NCBI GenBank assembly: GCA_024516035.1
Contig: CM044967.1
Span: 8,205,532-8,269,531 of the forward strand
Direction of reading: 5' to 3'
DNA length: 64,000 nucleotides
DNA from: Bactericera cockerelli
Taxonomy: Eukaryota > Arthropoda > Insecta > Hemiptera > Triozidae
Part shown: positions 57,643 through 64,000 of the stretch, in pieces
How the letters are laid out: each line of letters begins with the position of its first letter
Position numbering within the stretch: position 1 is the first letter of the stretch
The notes under the pieces: generated by a model
Told to the model about the DNA's origin: nothing
Databases searched by the model: none
The model's input: only the letters and a program-made list of their open reading frames with translations
Program-made: the position numbers and the translations under genes

Positions 57643-58069
57643 GTCATTGAATAAGTCAAGTTTAATCTTTGATTAGAATCTTATCTGACCTGGCACAAAT
57701 GTACGAAAAATATTAGAGTGATAATTCTGGAGAGCTTTGATTTGGTGAAAAGACCAAGATGTATCATACAAGCCTAAATACCTAACCATCTAGTTGTTAA
57801 CTAACAAAAACTAGTTAATATTTAACAAGTGTTTGATTTGTTGTGTTTGCTTAAAACTTTACCTTTATCGTATTTACAATTCAATCATTAGTTATGCTAT
57901 TGATATTATGTTATTTTCATCAAGTGCCTTTTTTCGTTTTCCCCCGTAAATGCTTTACATTCTTTTATCTTTGAGCGTTTTTCCCCTTTCATTTTGGGAC
58001 AATTAAAGCGAAGTAGTTTGCAAGTTTCTATGATCATTTATCGCCTATTTAGAGAACATAGTACTCTTT

Positions 58070-58089
58070 ATTTCCTCTCTCTCTTTCTC

Positions 58090-58141
<52 letters not shown>

Positions 58142-58166
58142 CACACACACACACACACACACACAG
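58070..58166 (+). repeat. (CT)n(CA)n compound microsatellite
   Basis: About 60 nt of CT repeat followed by about 25 nt of AC repeat. Confidence 0.95.
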
Positions 58167-58531
58167 ACCGAATCGAGAGTCACAGGTGGCTGTCCCTCGG
58201 TCGTGAAAGCTATAGTTTATCTCCGAAATAACGCCCCGTGAAACTATTCGCCTAATGGGTTTCCCTCAGCTCCTACTTTCCATCACCACTGGTCGTAAAA
58301 CTTTACGAGGAATATAAATAATTGAAATTGCTCCTCCGAGTGCCACAGGTTTGTCTTGTCGACTGTATCAAATGTCAAATATAATAATGGCTTTCGGTTA
58401 TTACTTTTGTTTTTTTACGCAAAAAGCGCACATTAAATTTTGGAATTGAAAGCGATCAAACGATTATGATAATGAGGTGCCGGAGTGTGCATATTTGAAT
58501 CTCTAGCACTAGGCAGTATAAATAAAAGTAT

Positions 58532-58705
58532 GTCTCCGTAGCTCAGTGGGAAAGGCGGCACTCTGTGAATCCAGAGATTCCAGAGGTCGTGGGTTCGAAA
58601 CCCATCCGGAACATGACAAGTTTGCCTTCCATTTGGGATTTTTACCACATAATAATACGTCTTGGGCCTACTGCTGGAATAATGGGACTTTAATAGTCTT
58701 ATCAA
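58532..58705 (+). mobile_element. tRNA-derived SINE, family 4
   Basis: GTCTCCGTAGCTCAGTGGG, GTGGGTTCGAAACCCATCC form a tRNA-like head with an extra insertion before the B box. Body TTTTTACCACATAATAATAC and an end AATAATGGGACTT. Not a functional tRNA gene, because the acceptor stem does not pair. Confidence 0.78.
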
Positions 58706-60319
58706 AGACTCCATCAAAATTCTAAACTGTCATCTCTTCCGTAGTTGATAAAAAAAAAAACAAATAACAAATATGTGTGAATACTGTACCTCAAAATATC
58801 AACATAAAAAAATAATGTATCTTTTTAAATGCACGGTCGAGTGTTGATGAGAAAGCTGGATCCGCGAGGTCAAACAGGGGAAACTGTTCAGCCGGCAAGA
58901 TTTGCAAAATATATATATATAAGGCGGTATTATTATTATTATTGTGTAGGGACAAAGACAAGAAGTTCTTCTGGAACCAAACTGAACAAATAGCTAGGAC
59001 ATTTGAAGACTTGTAATCTGAGGACCTGGTTTGAATCCAGGTCTTCAATAGAAAATGAAATCTTATTTCATTTAGGAACTATCGAGTCAATTCAGTAAAT
59101 AATGATCAGTAGGTATTAATTTTGATAATAGTATTTTTCTTTGATGTTGTTTATTTGTATTTTTTCAATAAATTTTACTATAAAAAAGAACTATAAAAAT
59201 ACTGTTAGTGTAAATAGTGTAAGAAAGTCAACACTCTCACTGATGCACAAGTCTCGGAACACCCCATAGATAAACTGCCCTGTCATTAATAATCCATCAA
59301 TGCCGGCTAATTCATGCGAAGCGCAAGATTACATCCATATCTCCACGGGCCCTGGGGCTTTACCTCCGATATTTACATGAATTTCCCTATCGCCTTTCTG
59401 CTGTCGAATCAAGAAGTAAGAGGCTTAAAGGAAAACCGACATCAGGTGACATTAAGAAGAAATTTGCTGCAAGAGACTTACCTACTTACTCGAATGATAA
59501 TAATATATGTATACATAGTTTGTAATACCCTTATGTACTGTGTAGGCGCGACCGATGCTAAGGAGCTGCGGAACTGAAGTACCCCCAGACGAAAAGGAAT
59601 TAAAGAGGATTTCCTCAAGTCCTAGCTTGTACACAATGAAAATCATCACATATTTATAGAATAATTAATGCATAATAGTTATTATAATTGGCACGGTAAT
59701 CAAACTTAACTTTTTAGATACTGAAAAAGCGACTTTATAAATCCCATTTTAGTACGATTTATGTGGCAGCATCATTAAAACATTTCCCCACCGACCACGC
59801 CTGCCCTTGTGGCACTTGTGTCTTGTTATTCCGTATATTGTTCCAGCTCTTAGATCCGTGATCTGTGGATCGAATCCCACTCAAAACTCTTTTCTTACTA
59901 AATATCCACATTAACCTCTCCCATCAGCCTCGGCTGGGAAGAGAACAGCCTGCATAACGAGGGTTCGAATGGTCACACATCCAACTCATAATCTGGCTGA
60001 ACGTTGCTTGATTTCAGTCAGTGAGAGAACAAGACTGATGATTTATTCAAAGTTGCATCGACACTGGCTATCAAACGTCATTTAGATTTGCATTGAGAGC
60101 CGACATTCAAAAGTTCGGTAAAACAAACTGTAATCTTTCATAAATATTCATACTCAATTACTCATGTAATAATTGTGTCACCCATTCATTATCTGTTGCA
60201 GGCCGCACAAATGTAAATAAGAGATTAGCCTGTGCACCCCACCGCCTCCCCTCAGGCAAATCCAGCACTCCCCGCAAATGAGAAGATCAATAGCTCACAG
60301 GTAAAATTATTGATAGTAC

Positions 60320-60520
60320 TGAGCCGACCTCCGTGGCTCAGTGGTTAAGAGCATTGGTTGCTGAAACGGACGTTGCGGGTTCGAATCCCGGCCGGAACGG
60401 AAAATTCTAACCGAGTTTTTTCCGTTTCCGGAATGGCATGGATGTAAAGGTAAAGTGCCTTGAAGTAATGCGAAAGCGGTTGCGGGGCACAACTATCTTA
60501 TAAAAAAAGTAAAAAATATA
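60320..60520 (+). mobile_element. tRNA-derived SINE, family 5
   Basis: Head CCGTGGCTCAGTGGTTAAGA with B box GGGTTCGAATCCC, body GGCATGGATGTAAAGGTAAA and an A-rich end. Only copy in the window. Confidence 0.7.
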
Positions 60521-60602
60521 GTCGAACCCGCCAGAACAAAACAACTTCATGGTTGAGGTTGTTTGGTTCTGGCACTCCTACTTCCACATTTTACGGCTGG
60601 AT

Positions 60603-62729
60603 CAGTGGCGGCTCCTGACTTCAAGACTAGGTGAAGACAAATTATACCCAGAAGTATTGAAAAAATAAAATTATTAATTTATCAGATCTTAGTTCTTATG
60701 GTCTCATAAACACAGCCCATTGTAAGTTATGGCTGTTTCCCTGCAGAGCATGGTTTTCTCTCATACCAGTTTTGCATCATATAAGTTTTTATAGGTACTT
60801 TTTTTGGAGAACACTTGGTACTTAATAAATAAACAAGGCCAGCAGAACAATTTGTCAACACTTGAGCTGGTACACAGCCATTCATTTTTCATAAGCCATT
60901 CAGGCTTGAACTGTATGGCTGTGGGACAGGCATTTGCTTTACTTTTTTAGTGGTGGTTATAGTAATTGGAGAAATTGGACATCCAGTAATCATAATATCT
61001 TTCTTATCCTCATTACTTCTTAATCTGAATGGGGTTACTTTTAATGTTTGAACCCCATGATTTTGTGGGAATCTCATTGTTTCTTTGAAATATTGTTATT
61101 AGTTATTCATCGTAATAAAAAATATTAACTGAAAGTTGGTAAAAAGGAATTAAAATAAAAATATTAGGATTATACCTCAGTAGATAGGTAGGTACAACAT
61201 TTTAAAGAGGGGTTAGAACTGGGAAGGAAAGAAAGTTAGTTGAAGACTAAAAATTACAATCCAAAACTGGAAGAAAATCCACCACCAGATTACAAAATAA
61301 ATCTAAGAAAACATACTTACTACAAATATATAAAATCAGCTTAAATTTCTGTTACCATTGATGTTTAAATGACTATTTATGAAAAACACAGATATTGCCT
61401 TATAATTTTAAGTACTTCACTGGAAGCTGTGTGCTTAGCTACCTGCAACCTGCATAATTATAATGTTATTACTGACACTGAAAGAAGTACATAGCTACTT
61501 CATATTCAACTTATTATGAAAAGCACAGGTCAGATCAGGTAGGAATAATGTTTCTATCCTGTATCAAATACTGGGAAATAACTTTATTAACTAGTTACAC
61601 CAATTAAAAGTCACTTGATTACCGTTGAAAAGATTTGAAAATAATCTAATAAAATTTAAAAAGTGCGCACCACGTTTTGTTTACATTCTAAAGATAAGAG
61701 ATACAATGTTGCCAAGTTAATTTCATAGCTAAATTTCTACAAACTTCAAGAGCTATATTTTAAATTTAAAGAAATCCCTCAAATCATGTAAGACGTATTT
61801 ATTTATTTAAAAAAATAATACTACACCGCCTGAACAGAATTTTCTCTTGAGAATTTCATTTCAACACGTCTAAATTCACGATTTTTTTTAAAGTGGTTCC
61901 ATAGTCAGGATCTTAAACAGGACCACCATTGTCCCTATTTAAAAACATCTTGGAACAACTAGATACCAGATTATCTTATTTGGCTCAATTTCGGTACCTA
62001 CATTAAATAATTATTTCCGAGATTTGACTTCAATCGATATGTCCTTTTTAAGACTATAGTTGACAAGATACATAAATAGTTAAAATTTATTGGTATGGGC
62101 TATCGTTTAGGAACTATGTACAAAACTAGAACCCAAAAAATGAGAAATAATATCCAAAATTCCTGACATAAAATAATGCTTTCCTAACGCCTACGTTATT
62201 ATTATTATTATTATTATTTATTTTGTTTTTTAATATTACAAGATTGTGCTAGATATGGGAGGCTAAATCATTGACTGGTTTCCTAGGTCTGGCATAATGC
62301 TACTGGCAACAATGTTAATATCAAAAACACATGACATCTCACATGGTATGTGGCTTCGTGACATTTCGTATGAGGTCGTGTAGATAATGCAAACTGAATA
62401 CAACTGAAGACTGTCCTCAGTAGCATATTACATAGATATAGTTCTTGCCTAATATTTCATGATACCTACTTGGAAATACTCAACTCTGATTGGTTGATTC
62501 AAGGACAACTGAAGACAATTTCGAATTGTCTTCACATTTGGTGTTCTCCTTGGAAAGTAACATGAAATGTTAAGCAGCATTGATCTATTTTACACAAAGC
62601 TTACTCTTTTTTTTTTTTTTCTTTGAGTTAGATCAATTGTGCCATGTTCAAGGGATTATGAGTAGTGTTTTCACTGTTCAAAATTAGGTGAAAATGTCTT
62701 CAGTGTCTTCACCCGACGAGCCGCCACTG
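60603..62729. mobile_element. hAT-type DNA transposon, 2127 bp, probably non-autonomous
   Basis: The terminal inverted repeat CAGTGGCGGCTC... pairs with ...GAGCCGCCACTG, and the exact 8-bp target duplication GGCTGGAT lies at 60595-60602 and 62730-62737. Eight-base duplications and CAGTGGCGGC ends are features of hAT elements. The interior is AT-rich with no transposase frame. The only notable frame is a 62-residue one on the minus strand (60889-61077, starting MRFPQNHGVQTLKV), unrecognised. The host site is a dispersed repeat also present at 50730-50830. Confidence 0.85.
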
Positions 62730-63724
62730 GGCTGGATGTCCTTCCTAACACCAACCCTGTTAAGGATGCTTTGATACAATGATCCACGAACCACACTCCA
62801 AGTTATTTACTATATAATATACTACCATCCATTTGGTGATCGTATTGGTTAAGGCGCTAGTCTGGTGATGAATTTTGTCTCAATTTTGTGAGATTTTAAC
62901 CACATAAAAAAGGCACCGAAACAGAAACTGAAATAATGAACTTTTTAATCCGTATCGGGTAGTACAACTATAAATAAGTGTCTATTTGTATTATTATTTC
63001 TTTATTCACTATAATAAAATAAAATTTGTAAAAAATTGAATTTTTTTTTATTTTTATTGTTACCATAGCCCCTAGACCACTCGACCATCGATCATAATGG
63101 CGCCACCCTATAACCATCACTTAGTCAAGTCCATCTCATGAGCCCATAAAAAACAAGACAGTCATAAATTAATTAGACTATTATATCCCGATGATTTTGA
63201 GCAGCCACAATGTTCAAAATGATCACATGTTTGAGAAATCAACTTTCCCTCTTCAGTACCTACGCTACTTAAGCACTTTATATAAATATCGGGGATCTTT
63301 TCGAACTGCTTATTGTATGTATGGTTTTTTATTTGTGGTGAGGCACAAGGCCTCTTCACAATTTTTTTGGGTAGCGCAGCATTACTAAGAGCCTGCTTCA
63401 CATTTCGAATTATTCTATTACATTAATTTCTTTTTACTCTGGTAGAAGTGCTGAGTCATTACTCCACTGTCTGGCTACCATCGTTCACGAAGACGCCACC
63501 CTATGATGATGATTGCTAGCAATCGTTTTTTATGACATTCGTAAAAATTCGTCTGATATTCACGACATGTGACAGTAAGAATAAGACGATCAGGGTAAAC
63601 ATTACACTGTATTTGTGCGTAGTTGAAGATTCCCATAGTATATCGCGTGCGATAAAAGGGTGTCATCACAATGTCCACTGTGACTCATGATTTAATTAGC
63701 CAAGCATGTATAGACAGTTAGACA

Positions 63725-63905
63725 GTCATTATTATTAAACACTTCATTAGATATAAAAGACATATGTACAGTACAAATAATTATAATAATAAATTAAAAA
63801 TGGAAACAATAAAAAGGGAAAAAAAATTGATAGATATAATTATTCATAATATATGTCCATCTAAAAGGGGTTATTGCCTATGGCAATCTCTTCCACCTAA
63901 CCCTT
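63725..63905 (-). mobile_element. LINE 3' end
   Basis: Minus strand GGTGGAAGAGATTGCCATAG, AATAACCCC and an AT-rich tail with AATAATAATG. Third copy of the 5372-5550 family. Confidence 0.65.
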
Positions 63906-64000
63906 TATGATACTCTATGATACAGTTATGATACTCTTCTAATTGTAAAAATGATAGGCGTTATCTGTACAACCAAAATAAGAACCAAATTTTCAACGGA

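Noticed and set aside
58532..58620. Possible tRNA gene
   Set aside because: The A and B boxes are present but there is an insertion before the B box, the acceptor ends do not pair, and the same sequence with body recurs as a SINE.
59314..59577. 87-residue frame beginning MRSARLHPYLHG
   Set aside because: No recognised domain or supporting splice context; treated as chance.

Overview
This window is animal nuclear DNA. It is AT-rich, with long introns, GT-AG splice sites and a dense load of SINEs, Helitrons, MITEs and a hAT element. The protein and the repeat style suggest an insect, possibly a hemipteran such as a planthopper; this placement is an inference with modest confidence.

Positions 1 to about 27.6 kb hold one recognisable gene on the + strand: pyruvate carboxylase (PC), the biotin enzyme of the mitochondrial matrix that turns pyruvate into oxaloacetate. 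I could join 17 coding exons with consistent phases (1238..27634). They give about 1196 residues: a basic mitochondrial presequence, biotin carboxylase, carboxyltransferase, allosteric/linker region and biotinyl domain. Every catalytic residue I looked for is present. Two things complicate the model. One base appears to be missing in a C run in the last exon, just before the biotin-attachment site. Exon 9 (51 nt) is a symmetric phase-1 cassette that could be skipped in frame.

The PC gene is unusual in how often its own exon edges are copied nearby. The 3' edge of exon 1 (with donor) is tandemly duplicated. The 3' edge of exon 4 (with donor) has become a 31-bp minisatellite of about 9-10 copies. 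Exon 7 has a copy of its acceptor edge upstream, inside a SINE, and a copy of its donor edge downstream. The acceptor edge of exon 12 has two extra copies. A retroposed insert lies at the exon 11 donor with a 15-bp target duplication that duplicated the donor itself. Intron-only tandem duplications also occur in introns 8, 9 and 15.

The most interesting non-coding element is a family of about 144-bp repeats that carry a type I hammerhead ribozyme core (CTGATGA, stem II, GAAAC, GTC). The best copy is in intron 11. Another is in intron 12, a tandem pair is at 33.4-33.7 kb, and dead relatives are at 1.6 kb and 37.6 kb. This layout resembles retrozymes, ribozyme satellites or the repeats of Penelope-like elements. 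A second notable family is a SINE with a 5S rRNA-like head, one copy having an A-rich tail and an 11-bp target duplication.

From about 30 kb to 64 kb I see no convincing protein-coding gene. The region is intergenic or deep-intron DNA with several tRNA-derived SINE families, a 1.27-kb Helitron, a 2.1-kb hAT-type element with an 8-bp target duplication, MITEs, minisatellites, a 700-bp purine tract and microsatellites.
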